Shown in pieces: positions 41,892-51,070 of a stretch of 64,000 bases of DNA. The stretch's first letter is position 1. Each line of letters opens with the position of its first letter. The stretch comes from Actinomadura flavalba DSM 45200 (GTDB lineage Bacteria; Actinomycetota; Actinomycetes; Streptosporangiales; Streptosporangiaceae): NCBI RefSeq assembly GCF_000374305.1, contig NZ_KB894093.1:930001-994000 (forward strand), given 5' to 3'. A program made the translations under genes and the position numbers. Below the pieces are notes generated by a model. The model made no database searches. It saw only the letters and a program-made list of their open reading frames with translations, and was not told where the DNA came from.

Positions 41892-42440
41892 ATGACCGAG
41901 ATCGCCGTACCGCGCTGGGCCGACTGGGCCGCCCACGCCGTTCCGCTCGTCGTCCTGCCCAGCGGGCTGTGGCGCATCGCGCTCGGGCTCGGGGTGCCGA
42001 TGGGGATGTCCGGGTCGATGGCGGCCACCTATGAGGCGCCGTCCTGGACGCTGACGCCCTACGTCTTCGCGCTCACGCTCGTCGGGGAGTTCTTCGCCTT
42101 CCTCACGCTCGGCCTGGTCCGGCCGTGGGGCGAGGTGTTCCCCGCCTGGATGCCGTGGATCGGCGGATGGCGCGTGCCCGTGACCGCGGCCGTCGGCGCC
42201 GCGCTCACCGGGGCCGCCCTGGTGATCCTGATCAGCGTCCAGTTCGGAACGGGCTGGAACGAGCTGTTCGGCTCCCCGGAGGCACCGCAGGGCTTCGCGA
42301 AAGCGCTGATGATCGCCTGCTACGCGCCGTTCGTGCTGTGGGGTCCGCTGCTGCTCGCCGTCACCGCGCACTACGCGTGGCGGCGTTCCTCCGCCGGGTT
42401 GGCGCCGAGCCAGGCGTCCAGCCGCTCCCACTCGGCGTAG
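41892..42440 (+). CDS. Four-helix membrane protein
   Basis: A 182-residue protein with four to five membrane helices (HAVPLVVLPSGLWRIALGLG, VFALTLVGEFFAFLTLGLV, AAVGAALTGAALVILISV, ALMIACYAPFVLWGPLLLAV). No catalytic motif is evident; the pattern resembles small uncharacterised actinobacterial integral membrane proteins. The ATG has GGAGAGG upstream. Its last 70 bases overlap the convergent acyltransferase gene, so the Ser-rich tail may be a recent extension. Confidence 0.75.
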   Translation: MTEIAVPRWADWAAHAVPLVVLPSGLWRIALGLGVPMGMSGSMAATYEAPSWTLTPYVFALTLVGEFFAFLTLGLVRPWGEVFPAWMPWIGGWRVPVTAAVGAALTGAALVILISVQFGTGWNELFGSPEAPQGFAKALMIACYAPFVLWGPLLLAVTAHYAWRRSSAGLAPSQASSRSHSA

Positions 42441-43366
42441 AGCCAGTCCTCGCGGGCTTCGCGGCCCTCGGGGATGCTCTCGGCCGGTATCCGCCACCAG
42501 TGCGCCCGGACCGTCGTCGTCAGCGGCAGCTCGCGCCAGACGTCCGCCGGGCTGATCATCTCCTCCAGGCCGCTGTGCGCGACGAACACGACGTCCGCGT
42601 CCGGCGCGGCCTCCACGGCGGCCAGCGCACCGCCCAGGCGCGGCGGCATCACGTGCCGCAGCCGGGCGGCGCGGTGCGCCTGGCGGCGCCGCAGCCGCCG
42701 CAACCGGCCGATCGCCTTGCGGTGCCGCTTCGGGGTGAAGTTGCCGCCCTCGGGGAACAGCACCAGCGCGTCGCGCGGGCCGAGGCCGGCGGCCAGGGCG
42801 GCGATGTCGTCGGCCACGCCGCCGCCCGGCGGTACGAACACGTTCGGCAGCCGGTTCCCGAGCAGGTCGATCGCGGGGTCGTACTGGAGCGCCGCCTTCA
42901 TCACCACGTGCGGGCGGCGCCCGTAGTCGGTGAGCAGGTGGTGGGCGAGCAGCAGCGCGTCCCCCGGCCCGGCGTGGCGGCTGAGCACGATGATCGGACG
43001 CTCCCCCGACCCCTCCTCCTTGCCGGTGATCTCCACCCGCAACCCCAGCCACCGGTGGGCGGCGGCGTTGATGCCCGCCACGTACCGCCGTATGACGGCG
43101 TAGTGCCGGTCGCGGTGACGTTCGGCGCCGGGCCGTCCGAGGCATCGGAACCACAGCCACACGCAGGTCAGCACCGCCGCCGACTCCCGCACGCCCCACG
43201 CCGTCGCGAACCACAGCAGCCGCGTCACGCGGCGCCGCCCGCCGCCGAGCGCCGACAGCGCCGTCCCCGCCACGAGCACCAGCGGGAACACCAGCAGCAC
43301 CAGGACCGTCAGCGCGAACAGCAGCGGCGCCGACAGCGTGCGGCGGACGACGGGGTGCGGCAGCAT
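42371..43366 (-). CDS. 1-acyl-glycerol-3-phosphate acyltransferase (PlsC-like)
   Basis: A 331-residue enzyme that transfers an acyl chain to lysophosphatidate or a similar lysolipid at the membrane. Two N-terminal membrane helices (residues 9-40) precede the PlsC domain: block I HAGPGD (HX4D, about residue 128), block III LFPEGGNF (about 205). The C-terminal soluble tail holds DVVFVAHSGLEEM. Its start abuts the patatin gene with one base between, so the two lipid enzymes are co-transcribed, patatin first. Confidence 0.9.
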   Translation of the reverse strand: MLPHPVVRRTLSAPLLFALTVLVLLVFPLVLVAGTALSALGGGRRRVTRLLWFATAWGVRESAAVLTCVWLWFRCLGRPGAERHRDRHYAVIRRYVAGINAAAHRWLGLRVEITGKEEGSGERPIIVLSRHAGPGDALLLAHHLLTDYGRRPHVVMKAALQYDPAIDLLGNRLPNVFVPPGGGVADDIAALAAGLGPRDALVLFPEGGNFTPKRHRKAIGRLRRLRRRQAHRAARLRHVMPPRLGGALAAVEAAPDADVVFVAHSGLEEMISPADVWRELPLTTTVRAHWWRIPAESIPEGREAREDWLYAEWERLDAWLGANPAEERRHA

Positions 43367-43367
43367 C

Positions 43368-44204
43368 TCACGCCTGCTCTTTCAGGTAGCGCAGCGACGC
43401 CTCGTACGCGGAGTCCATGCGCGACGTCAGCCCGGCGGTGCTGCGGTAGCGGATCTGCGTGAAGTCGACGCCGGCCTTCTTCGCGGGGCTTCCGGCGGGC
43501 AGGACGTGCACGGTGACGTCGTCGGGCAGGGCGGACATCTCCTCGAAGAAGCGGTGCCGCCGCGCGATCTCGAACGCGACCATGCCCACCTCCCACGGCC
43601 TCTGCGGCGGCGCCAGGTCGCGCTCGATCCGTCCGACGTGCAGAACGTAGACGGTCGTCGCGCCGAGGTCCACCGCGCGGCCGACCGGGATGCTGTGGAC
43701 GAGGCCGCCGTCGTAGTAGTGCCGGTCACCGATCCGGACCGGGGGCAGCAGCCCCGGCGCGGCCGACGACGCCAGCACCGCCGGGATGATCGGCCCGGCG
43801 TCGAACCAGTGCGCCATCGCCTTCTCGATGCCGGCCGCGACGCACTGGAACGGGACGGCCAGGTCCTCGATGCGCTCGACGGGCAGCAGCTCGGCCAGCA
43901 TCCGGCGCAGCGGCTCGGACGAGTGCAGGTGCGTGCCGGAGCGGGCGAGCGTCCACAGCCGTTCCCAGACGGGCGCGCCGAGCGCCTCGCGGACGCCCGC
44001 GTCGGACCACAGCCGGGTCAGGCGTTCGACGGCGGTGCCGGGGTCGGCGGCGATGAGCGCGCCGTTGAGGGCGCCGATCGACGTGCCGACCACGAGGTCG
44101 GGGCGGATGCCCGACTCGTCCAGGGCGCGCAGCATGCCGACCTCGTGGGCGCCGAGGACACCGCCGCCGCCGAGGACGTAAGCCGTGCGCGCTCGTTCGT
44201 CCAC
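43368..44204 (-). CDS. Patatin-like phospholipase
   Basis: A 278-residue serine lipase of the RssA/patatin type. Oxyanion loop GGGGVLGAHEVG is at the N-terminus, nucleophile Ser in GTSIGALNG (about residue 42), and catalytic Asp in YYDGGLVHS (about 166). The GTG at 44202-44204 has GGGAGGAG six bases upstream; the longer open frame to 44429 is rejected for lack of such a site. With the downstream PlsC it forms a deacylation/reacylation pair that could remodel phospholipids. Confidence 0.9.
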   Translation of the reverse strand: MDERARTAYVLGGGGVLGAHEVGMLRALDESGIRPDLVVGTSIGALNGALIAADPGTAVERLTRLWSDAGVREALGAPVWERLWTLARSGTHLHSSEPLRRMLAELLPVERIEDLAVPFQCVAAGIEKAMAHWFDAGPIIPAVLASSAAPGLLPPVRIGDRHYYDGGLVHSIPVGRAVDLGATTVYVLHVGRIERDLAPPQRPWEVGMVAFEIARRHRFFEEMSALPDDVTVHVLPAGSPAKKAGVDFTQIRYRSTAGLTSRMDSAYEASLRYLKEQA

Positions 44205-44703
44205 ATGCTCCTCCCGGGGTCGGAGGGAGCCTGTCCAGCGCGCGGCGCGGTAAACCGGCCGGGCGGCCGAGCCGGACGAGCGTGATGATCGGCTGAAAAG
44301 CAAGGAAGAAAGACAATTCTGTCTTCTTGGTGATAGGTCAGACCCATCGAAAGATCGTTTTGAGACTTTCTCACGATCAGTTCGGGTGGCCGCTATCGGC
44401 CGTGCCGTCTTTACCTTCACTTTGCCCATAATCCCTGACCGGAGGGGGTGCGAGAGGTTTTCACATCAGCCCGCGCGAGCGCTTGACCAGGGCCGTCCAC
44501 GAAGAGTCTGAGGAGAATGCCGAATATGTCCTATTTGACGCCCTGCAAATTTTCCTTCACCCTGAGTCGCAGCCCACCTGACCCAGCCCGGTCAGGTGGC
44601 AAGCAGAGCGCATACCCACCCCTGTCACCACGCTTTCCGGAGATCGTTCCGCAGCCGCGGCGACCCCTGACCGATGCCCAAACGCGATCATGGGAAGACG
44701 ACT
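44205..44703. other. Divergent promoter region with hairpin and short leader frame
   Basis: This gap separates the patatin gene (minus) from the response-regulator gene (plus). An ATG at 44517 has an excellent GAGGAGA site and opens a short frame (MPNMSYLTPCKFSFTL) that runs through a 9-bp hairpin (44574-44582 with 44591-44599) into the regulator gene in another frame. The 12-base string GAGTCTGAGGAG before it also occurs upstream of the gene at 41892. A translated leader controlling the regulator is possible. Confidence 0.4.
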
Positions 44704-45363
44704 GTGATTCGAGTACTCATCGCCCAGGACGTGCACCTGTTCCGCAGCGGCCTGGTCGCGCTCCTCGCGGGCGAACCCGACCTCACGGTCACCGCGACCG
44801 TCGGCGGCGACGGCCTCGCCACCGCCTGCCGGGAGCACGCTCCCGACCTCGTCCTGCTGGACATCGACCTCGCCGGCGCCGACGGCATCGCCGCCATCGC
44901 GTCCGTGCACGAGGCCGCCCCCGACTGCGCCGTCGTCATCATGGCCGACCTGCGGCGCACCGGCGACCTGCGGCGCGCCGTCACCGCCGGGGCGCGCGGC
45001 TTCGTCCTCAAGGACTCCTCACCCGCCGAACTCGTCGACGCGCTGCGGCGCGTGGCGCGCGGCGAACGCGTCCTCGACGCCGAACTCGCCTACGCCGAAC
45101 TGGCCGCCGCGCGCAGCCCCCTCACGCCCCGGGAACTGGACGTGCTGAAGGCCATGGCCGCGGGCGGCACCGTCAGCGAGATCGCGGGGCAGCTCTACCT
45201 CTCCTCCGGCACCGTCCGGAACTACCTCGCCCGCATCCTCGCGAAACTCGGCGCGAGGACGCGGGTCGAGGCCGTCACGATGGCGCGCGGCAACGGCTGG
45301 CTACACCACGAGACGTCCCCGCCGACGGGACCGACACGCCGTCGCCACATCGCGCAGCGCTGA
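44704..45363 (+). CDS. NarL/LuxR-family response regulator (orphan)
   Basis: A 219-residue regulator. The receiver domain has its acidic start (VLIAQDVHLFRSGL), phospho-acceptor Asp in LVLLDIDLAGADG (about residue 53) and Lys in GFVLKDSSP. The C-terminal LuxR HTH is LTPRELDVLKAMAAGGTVSEIAGQLYLSSGTVRNYLARI. No sensor kinase gene is nearby. An orphan NarL-type regulator beside a class III lanthipeptide locus recalls RamR of the ram cluster, which activates the SapB genes; that parallel is inference. It is convergent with the peptidase gene. Confidence 0.9.
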   Translation: MIRVLIAQDVHLFRSGLVALLAGEPDLTVTATVGGDGLATACREHAPDLVLLDIDLAGADGIAAIASVHEAAPDCAVVIMADLRRTGDLRRAVTAGARGFVLKDSSPAELVDALRRVARGERVLDAELAYAELAAARSPLTPRELDVLKAMAAGGTVSEIAGQLYLSSGTVRNYLARILAKLGARTRVEAVTMARGNGWLHHETSPPTGPTRRRHIAQR

Positions 45364-45367
45364 CGCG

Positions 45368-47401
45368 TCAGGACGCGGCCAGGCGCGGCGCCCGCAGGCC
45401 CGTGTGCTCGGCCGCGAACGCGAGCAGGTCGGCGGCCAGGTCGAGGGAGCGGGTCGCCGCGCGGGCGCCGTGCCCCACGTCGCCCTCGTGCCGCAGCAGG
45501 ATCGGCCGGTCCCCCGAGGTCGCCCACTGCAACGCCGCGCACATCTTGCGCGCGTGCAGCGGGTCCACGCGGGTGTCCCCGCCGAACACCGTGAACAGCG
45601 TCGCCGGGTAGGCCGTGCCCCGGCGCACGCGGTGGTACGGCGAGTAGGCGTGCAACCAGCGGAACTCCTCGGCGCTCTCCACCGTGCCGTACTCCGCCCG
45701 CCACGCCGCGCCGAGCCCGAACCGCTCGTAGCGCACCATGTCCAGCAGCGGCGCCGCGCAGACCGCCGCCGCGAACAGCTCCGGCCGCTGCGTCAGCGCC
45801 GCCCCGACCAGCAGCCCGCCGTTCGACTCGCCCCAGACGGCGAGGCGGTCCGGCGTCGTCCAGCCCTCCGCGACCAGGTGCTCCGCCGCCGCGAGGAAGT
45901 CGTCGAAGACGTTCTGCTTCGCGCCGAGCATGCCCGCGCGGTGCGACGCCTCCCCGTCCTCGCCGCCGCCGCGCAGGTGCGCGATGGCGATCACGCCGCC
46001 GGCCTCCACCCAGGCCAGCGCGTCCGCCGCGTACGACGGGGTCAGCGGCACGCCGAAGCCGCCGTAGCCGTAGAGGACCGCCGGACGCGGCCCGTCGCCG
46101 CCGCGCCGCGCCAGCACCGTCACCCGCACCGGGCTGCCGTCGGCCGACGTGCACCACAGCCGCCGCGTCTCGACGTCGGGCAGCTCGGTGGTGCCCGGCG
46201 CGGCCTCCCACGGCTCGGTGCGGCCGGTGCGGACGTCGTACCGCCACACCGCCTCGGGCGTGGCCATGTCGGTGTAGGTGAACCACAGCTCCGCGCCGCC
46301 CTCGGGCCGCGCCGACAGCGGCCCGATCGACCCGGCGCCCGGCAGCGGCACCTCCGCGACCCGCTCGCCCGTCGCCGCATCGTGCACGCTGACCTCGCTG
46401 ATCCCCTGCCTGATCCAGGCGACGGCGAGCAGCGTCCGGCCCGCGTCCGGGTCGTCGAGGAACGTCAGGTCGGACAGCACCGCCTCGGGTTCCTGCGGGA
46501 CCAGTTCGTCCCACGCCTCCGGCTCGCCCGGGTCTCCGACGCACAGCCGCACGCGGGGCGCGTCCCGGTCGGTCACGACGTACATCCGGCCGTCCCGGCC
46601 GACGACGAGCACGCTCCGGTGCGCCCCCTCCGCCTGCACAAGCCGGAACGCGGGCGCCGCCGGGTCGCCTCCCGCGATGTCCGCGAGCCACAGCTCGTTC
46701 CCGGGGCGCGTTCCCGACGTCACGGAGACCGCCAGCCACCGGCCGTCCGGGCTCGTCCCGAGCCCGAAGAACGCACCGGCGCCGAACTCCCCGACCTCGG
46801 CGTCCGCGCCGGAGAGGAGGTGCAGGCGCACGCGCTTGCCGGTCGGGGTCTCGCGGACGTAGTAGAGGCCGTCGCCGCCGGGCAGCCACGCCGTCGGCGA
46901 GTAGCGGCACGGGCCGAGCGGCCCGGCGAGCACGCGTCCGTCGTCGACGGAGACGACGTACAGCTCGCCCTGCTCGGTCCCGCCGCGCGAGACCTGGTAG
47001 GCGAGCCGTTCGCCGGACGCGTCGGGCTGCCAGGCGTCCAGCGTCGTGAGCCCGCTCGCGTCCAGCACCGAGGGGTCGAGCAGCGCGCGCTCCCCGGCGT
47101 CGTCCGCGACGTACAGGACGGCGTGCTCCTGCCCGGCGCCCCGCCGCAGGAAGAACCGCCGGTTCCCGCGCCAGACGGGCGCCCCGATCATCCCGGTGTC
47201 CGCCAGCTCCCGCCCCCGCTCCCGGAACCACTCCCAGGCGCCCAGCCTCCCGGCGTGCTCGCGCCACAGCGCGTCCTGCGCGGCGAGCCACCCGGCGGTC
47301 CGTCCGGCATCGGCGTCCTCCAGCCACCGGTACGGGTCCGCCACGGGCTCTCCGTGCAGCACGTCGACGACGTCACCGCGCTCCGCCTCCGGGTACTCCA
47401 T
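45368..47401 (-). CDS. Prolyl oligopeptidase (S9A), candidate lanthipeptide leader protease
   Basis: A 677-residue cytosolic serine peptidase: N-terminal seven-bladed propeller (about residues 70-410), then an alpha/beta-hydrolase domain. Catalytic Ser lies in WGESNGGLLVG (about 526), Asp in FGGDTRVDPLHA (about 607), His in EGDVGHGARA (about 640). It cleaves short peptides after Pro. In flavipeptin biosynthesis the S9A enzyme FlaP removes a class III leader, and here the precursor's leader holds a single Pro (LQAPSANG). It lies immediately downstream of the transporter genes on the same strand. Confidence 0.92.
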   Translation of the reverse strand: MEYPEAERGDVVDVLHGEPVADPYRWLEDADAGRTAGWLAAQDALWREHAGRLGAWEWFRERGRELADTGMIGAPVWRGNRRFFLRRGAGQEHAVLYVADDAGERALLDPSVLDASGLTTLDAWQPDASGERLAYQVSRGGTEQGELYVVSVDDGRVLAGPLGPCRYSPTAWLPGGDGLYYVRETPTGKRVRLHLLSGADAEVGEFGAGAFFGLGTSPDGRWLAVSVTSGTRPGNELWLADIAGGDPAAPAFRLVQAEGAHRSVLVVGRDGRMYVVTDRDAPRVRLCVGDPGEPEAWDELVPQEPEAVLSDLTFLDDPDAGRTLLAVAWIRQGISEVSVHDAATGERVAEVPLPGAGSIGPLSARPEGGAELWFTYTDMATPEAVWRYDVRTGRTEPWEAAPGTTELPDVETRRLWCTSADGSPVRVTVLARRGGDGPRPAVLYGYGGFGVPLTPSYAADALAWVEAGGVIAIAHLRGGGEDGEASHRAGMLGAKQNVFDDFLAAAEHLVAEGWTTPDRLAVWGESNGGLLVGAALTQRPELFAAAVCAAPLLDMVRYERFGLGAAWRAEYGTVESAEEFRWLHAYSPYHRVRRGTAYPATLFTVFGGDTRVDPLHARKMCAALQWATSGDRPILLRHEGDVGHGARAATRSLDLAADLLAFAAEHTGLRAPRLAAS

Positions 47402-47423
47402 TGCGCACCTCTCGTTCAGTCGT

Positions 47424-49163
47424 TCATCGGACGCGTTCGTGGCCGCGCGCGAGGGGGTTCCAGTGGCCGACGAGGTCGGCGTAGAGGGGGGCCGTGGCGA
47501 CGAGGTCGGCGTGGGTGCCGAGGCGCACGTCGGTGCCGTCCATGAGGAGGACCCGGCGGGCCCGCAGGGCTGAGGACACGCGGTGGGCGATGACGACCAG
47601 GGTGCCGCCCCGGGCGGCGAAGGCCGCCTCCGCGCGGGCCTCGGCGGCGGGGTCGAGATGGCAGGTCGCCTCGTCCAGGACGACGAGGTCCGCCGGCGCG
47701 AGGTACGCGCGGACGAGCGCGACGAGCTGCCGTTCCCCCGCCGACAGGACGGAGCCGTCCACGGCCGCGTCGAGCCCGCCGAGCCGTTCGACCAGGGCCG
47801 AGGCCCCGACCGCGTCCGCCGCCGCGAGGATCGCCGCGTCCGTCCCGCCGCCGAGGTACTCCAGGTTCTCCCGCACCGTCCCCCGGAACACGTACGCCTC
47901 CTGCGGGATGAGCACGCGGGTCGCGGCGTCGGCGCGCGCGGCGGGCACGCCCCCGACGAGCACCTCGCCCGCGTCCGGCACGAGCACCCCGGCGATCAGC
48001 GCGGCCAGCGTCGACTTCCCGATGCCGCTCGGCCCCACGACGGCCAGGTGGTCGCCGGACGGCACATCCAGATCGAGCCCGTCGATGACGGGCGCGGCGA
48101 ACTCCCCGTAGGCGAACCGCACGCCCCGCACCGTGACGGCCGCCGCCTCGGGCGCGGCGGGCGCGTCCGCCGGGCGGGCGTCGTGCGCGGTCGGGCCGGA
48201 TTCCAGCAGGCGCGTCAGCGAGACGGCGAGGCGGACGGCGCTGACGCCGAGCCCTTCGACGAAGCCGTTGAACGCCGGGACGAGCGACTGCGTCAGGTAG
48301 GCGAGCGCGCCGATGATCATCGCCGCGGTCGCGCCGTGGCCGGTGAGCCACGGGGCCGCCGCGAGGATCAGGACCACGGGAACCCAGGCCCCGAGCGACA
48401 ACGCGAGCGTGCGGACGGCGGTCACGCGGGCCAGGCCCCGGCCCGCCGCCTCCTGGGCGTCGATGTGGGCGCGGGCGTCGGCCGCCACGCGGTCCTCCGC
48501 GCCGCAGGCCACGATGTCGCGGAGGCCCCCCGCGATCGTGCCGGTCGTGGACGCGGTGCGCTCGTCGGCGAGCAGGTACGCGCGCTGGCGCCGGGCGAGC
48601 GCGGGCAGCGACAGCAGGAACAGGACGAGCCCGGCGAGGAACGGCGGCACGACCAGCATCAGCATGCGCGGGTCCAGCACCGCGAGCCCGAGCAGCACGC
48701 TGACGAGCGTGAACGCGAACGACCGCACCACCGTGATGACGGCCGCGAGCGCGTCCCGCGCCAGCTCGACCTGGAGTGTCGCCCGCGCGACGGCGGACGC
48801 CCCCGGCCCCCGCCCGGCCGCCGCGGCGTCGCGCAGCACCGTCCCGGCCACGCGTTCGAGCAGCCGGTCGCGGAAGGGCTCGACCAGCGCCGCCACGGCC
48901 AGCACGACCTGCCGCGCCCCGATCGCGGCGACGACCCACACGCAGGCGAGCGCCCCGAGCCAGGCCGCCCCGACATCGACGCGCCCGGCGGCGAACCCGT
49001 CGTCCACGGCCCGCGCGATGGCGAGCCCGATGAGGAACGCGGGCGCCGCCTCCACGACCGACCACGCCATCAACCGCGCCGTCACCGACGGCCGCGCGAC
49101 GACCGCCTCCCACACGACCCGCCGGACCCGCGTCGCCGCGCCCGCGCCGGACGGCGCCGTCAC
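47424..49163 (-). CDS. ABC half-transporter of class III lanthipeptide locus (RamB-like)
   Basis: A 579-residue permease-ATPase with six membrane helices, Walker A VGPSGIGKST (about residue 381), signature LSAGERQLVALVRA (about 473; Ala replaces the first Gly of LSGGQ) and Walker B LVVLDEATCHLD with intact Glu. GTG (49161-49163) overlaps the stop of the partner by GTGA. The two genes should form a heterodimeric exporter for the morphogenetic peptide, as RamA/RamB do for SapB. Confidence 0.88.
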   Translation of the reverse strand: MTAPSGAGAATRVRRVVWEAVVARPSVTARLMAWSVVEAAPAFLIGLAIARAVDDGFAAGRVDVGAAWLGALACVWVVAAIGARQVVLAVAALVEPFRDRLLERVAGTVLRDAAAAGRGPGASAVARATLQVELARDALAAVITVVRSFAFTLVSVLLGLAVLDPRMLMLVVPPFLAGLVLFLLSLPALARRQRAYLLADERTASTTGTIAGGLRDIVACGAEDRVAADARAHIDAQEAAGRGLARVTAVRTLALSLGAWVPVVLILAAAPWLTGHGATAAMIIGALAYLTQSLVPAFNGFVEGLGVSAVRLAVSLTRLLESGPTAHDARPADAPAAPEAAAVTVRGVRFAYGEFAAPVIDGLDLDVPSGDHLAVVGPSGIGKSTLAALIAGVLVPDAGEVLVGGVPAARADAATRVLIPQEAYVFRGTVRENLEYLGGGTDAAILAAADAVGASALVERLGGLDAAVDGSVLSAGERQLVALVRAYLAPADLVVLDEATCHLDPAAEARAEAAFAARGGTLVVIAHRVSSALRARRVLLMDGTDVRLGTHADLVATAPLYADLVGHWNPLARGHERVR

Positions 49164-50842
49164 GACGCCTCCTCGGCGCGGAAGACGGCGCGGTAGTCCG
49201 GGTCGCGCCACAGGTCGGCGTGCGGCGCCGCCGCGCGGAGGCGTCCGTCGTCCAGCCAGAGGACGAGGTCGGCGCGGGCGGCGGTGGTGAGGCGGTGCGC
49301 GGTGATGAGGCGGGTGCGTCCCCTCAGGTCCGTGGTCAAAGCCTTGCCGACCTGCTGTTCGGTGACGGTGTCGAGGCTGGAGGTCGCGTCGTCCAGGACG
49401 AGCAGGCGCTCGCCCTGCGCGACGGCGCGCGCGAGGCCGAGCCGCTGCCGTTCGCCGCCGGACATCGGGGCGTCCTCCAGGACCGTCGCGTATCCGTCGG
49501 GGAGCCGCCGCACGAACCCGTCCACGCACGCCAGCCGCGCCGCCTCCCGCACCGCGGCGCCGTCGCCCGCGCCGTGCGGGACGCCGAGGGCGACGGCGTC
49601 GGTCAGGGTGCGGCCGATGAGGACGGGACGCTCGAAGGCGTAGCCGACGGCGCGGCGCAGGTCGGCGCGGTCGAGGGTGTGCAGCGGGACGCCGTCGAGC
49701 AGGACGGTGCCCCGCTCGGGGTCCACGAGCCGACCGGCCAGCGCAGCCAGCAGGGACTTGCCTGAACCGGAGCGCCCGACGACGGCCGTGACCGAACCAC
49801 CCGGAATCGTGCACGACACACCGGACAGGCCGGGCGCGGCGACGTCCCGGAACTCCAGCGTGCCGGACCCCGGCGGCAAGGCCCGGGTACCGGCGCGCGG
49901 CGCCGGAACGGCCAAGAGTTCGCTCACGCGTCCTGCCGCCGAGCGGGCCCGCGCGATCTGCCCCACCTGCCCCAGCGCCGCGGACAGCCCGGCGCCGAGA
50001 ACGACATACCGGGCGGCGGCATAGAGCTCGCCCACGCTCATCTCCCCCGCCGCGAGCCGCCACCCCCCGACCCCGAGCACGACGAGTTCCAGCAGCGGCA
50101 CGACGAGCCCGGCCCGCACCCCCGCGCGAGCGTTCGCGCGCCACAGCGACATCCCGTGCAGACGCAGCTCCGGCAGCGGCGCCAGCACGCGCCGGGCTTC
50201 GAGCGGCACGGTCCGGGCGGCGGCGATGGTGCGGATACCGGCGAGCGCGTCGGTCAGCCGGGACGCGATGTCGCCCTGCACCCGCTGGTAGTCGCCCGCG
50301 AACTGCGTCGTCTCCCGCAGGAAGCCCCGCAGCACCAGCAGGATCAGGACGAGCCCGGCGGCGAGCGCGAGCGGCAGCCACGGGTCGATGAGTGCGAGCG
50401 CGACGAGCCCGCCGACGGTCGGGATCAGCAGCGCGGCGGCGGTGACGATCGCGTCCGGCGCCCGGCCGACCTCCTCGGCGTTCATCCCGGCCCGCGCGAC
50501 GAGGTCGCCGTCGCCGAACCGCCGCGTGAGGCCGGGCCCGGCGTCCAGGACGTGCCGGACGATCCCGCGCCGCAGCCGCGCCGACGCGCGGGCGCCGCTG
50601 GCGCCCCCGGCCCAGACGCCGAGCGTCTCGCACACGATCACCCCGGCGACCAGGACCGCGCACGCCGTCAGCCAGAACGACGCTCCGGCGGCTCCGGCGA
50701 CGAGCACGTCCAGCGCCCGCCCGAGCGCGTACGGGAGGAGGAGCTGCACGACGGCGCCGCCGACCACGCCCGCCGCGAGCACGGCCGACCACGGGCCGCC
50801 GTGCCGGACGGTACGGGCCACCAGCCGGTCCGCCGCGCGCAA
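49160..50842 (-). CDS. ABC half-transporter of class III lanthipeptide locus (RamA-like)
   Basis: A 560-residue partner. Walker A is VVGRSGSGKSLLA (about residue 359), signature MSGGERQRLGLARA (about 461), and Walker B reads LVLDDATSSLD, with Asp in place of the catalytic Glu, as in the inactive site of asymmetric ABC pairs. The start is uncertain: TTG 50842 sits four bases after GGGAGG; a further GTG at 50821 is the alternative. The gene follows a perfect hairpin after the precursor gene. Confidence 0.85.
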   Translation of the reverse strand: MRAADRLVARTVRHGGPWSAVLAAGVVGGAVVQLLLPYALGRALDVLVAGAAGASFWLTACAVLVAGVIVCETLGVWAGGASGARASARLRRGIVRHVLDAGPGLTRRFGDGDLVARAGMNAEEVGRAPDAIVTAAALLIPTVGGLVALALIDPWLPLALAAGLVLILLVLRGFLRETTQFAGDYQRVQGDIASRLTDALAGIRTIAAARTVPLEARRVLAPLPELRLHGMSLWRANARAGVRAGLVVPLLELVVLGVGGWRLAAGEMSVGELYAAARYVVLGAGLSAALGQVGQIARARSAAGRVSELLAVPAPRAGTRALPPGSGTLEFRDVAAPGLSGVSCTIPGGSVTAVVGRSGSGKSLLAALAGRLVDPERGTVLLDGVPLHTLDRADLRRAVGYAFERPVLIGRTLTDAVALGVPHGAGDGAAVREAARLACVDGFVRRLPDGYATVLEDAPMSGGERQRLGLARAVAQGERLLVLDDATSSLDTVTEQQVGKALTTDLRGRTRLITAHRLTTAARADLVLWLDDGRLRAAAPHADLWRDPDYRAVFRAEEAS

Positions 50843-50875
50843 AATTCCTCCCAAAAGAGAGTCTGCGAGAAATGA

Positions 50876-50907
50876 CCCTGGGCGGCCGTCGGAACGGCCG
50901 CCCAGGG
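50876..50907 (-). terminator. Perfect 14-bp hairpin after lanthipeptide precursor gene
   Basis: CCCTGGGCGGCCGT (50876-50889) pairs exactly with 50894-50907 over a 4-base loop, 25 bases downstream of the precursor stop. There is no U-tract. It probably attenuates read-through so that precursor mRNA exceeds transporter mRNA. Confidence 0.85.
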
Positions 50908-50931
50908 AGCGAGAACCTACGAAGCCCCTGC

Positions 50932-51063
50932 TCAGTGGCAGAGCGCGACGCTCAGGTTGCTCGGCTTGTGCGAGTGGCAGGTCAGGACGGTCAGGCCGCT
51001 GCCGCCGCTCGCCGCGCCGTTGGCGCTGGGGGCCTGGAGGCCCTGCAGGTCGAGGAGTACCAT
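50932..51063 (-). CDS. Class III lanthipeptide precursor (SapB/AmfS/RamS-like)
   Basis: A 43-residue precursor. The leader begins MVLLDLQGLQAP, with the LLDLQ box that LanKC enzymes recognise in AmfS/RamS-type peptides. The core has two copies of the labionin/lanthionine motif S-x2-S/T-x3-C: SGLTVLTC and SNLSVALC, separated by HSHKP. The ribosome-binding site AGGAGG overlaps the end of the synthetase gene eight bases upstream. The product should be a two-ring hydrophobic morphogen or lantibiotic. Confidence 0.93.
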   Translation of the reverse strand: MVLLDLQGLQAPSANGAASGGSGLTVLTCHSHKPSNLSVALCH

Positions 51064-51070
51064 GGTGTCG

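Noticed and set aside
44517-45611. 364-codon frame starting with a strong ribosome-binding site
   Set aside because: Only the first codons look translated; the remainder overlaps the response regulator in the wrong frame, so at most a short leader is plausible.
45404-47545. 713-codon plus-strand open frame opposite the prolyl oligopeptidase
   Set aside because: The minus-strand gene has a full catalytic triad; this frame is low complexity.
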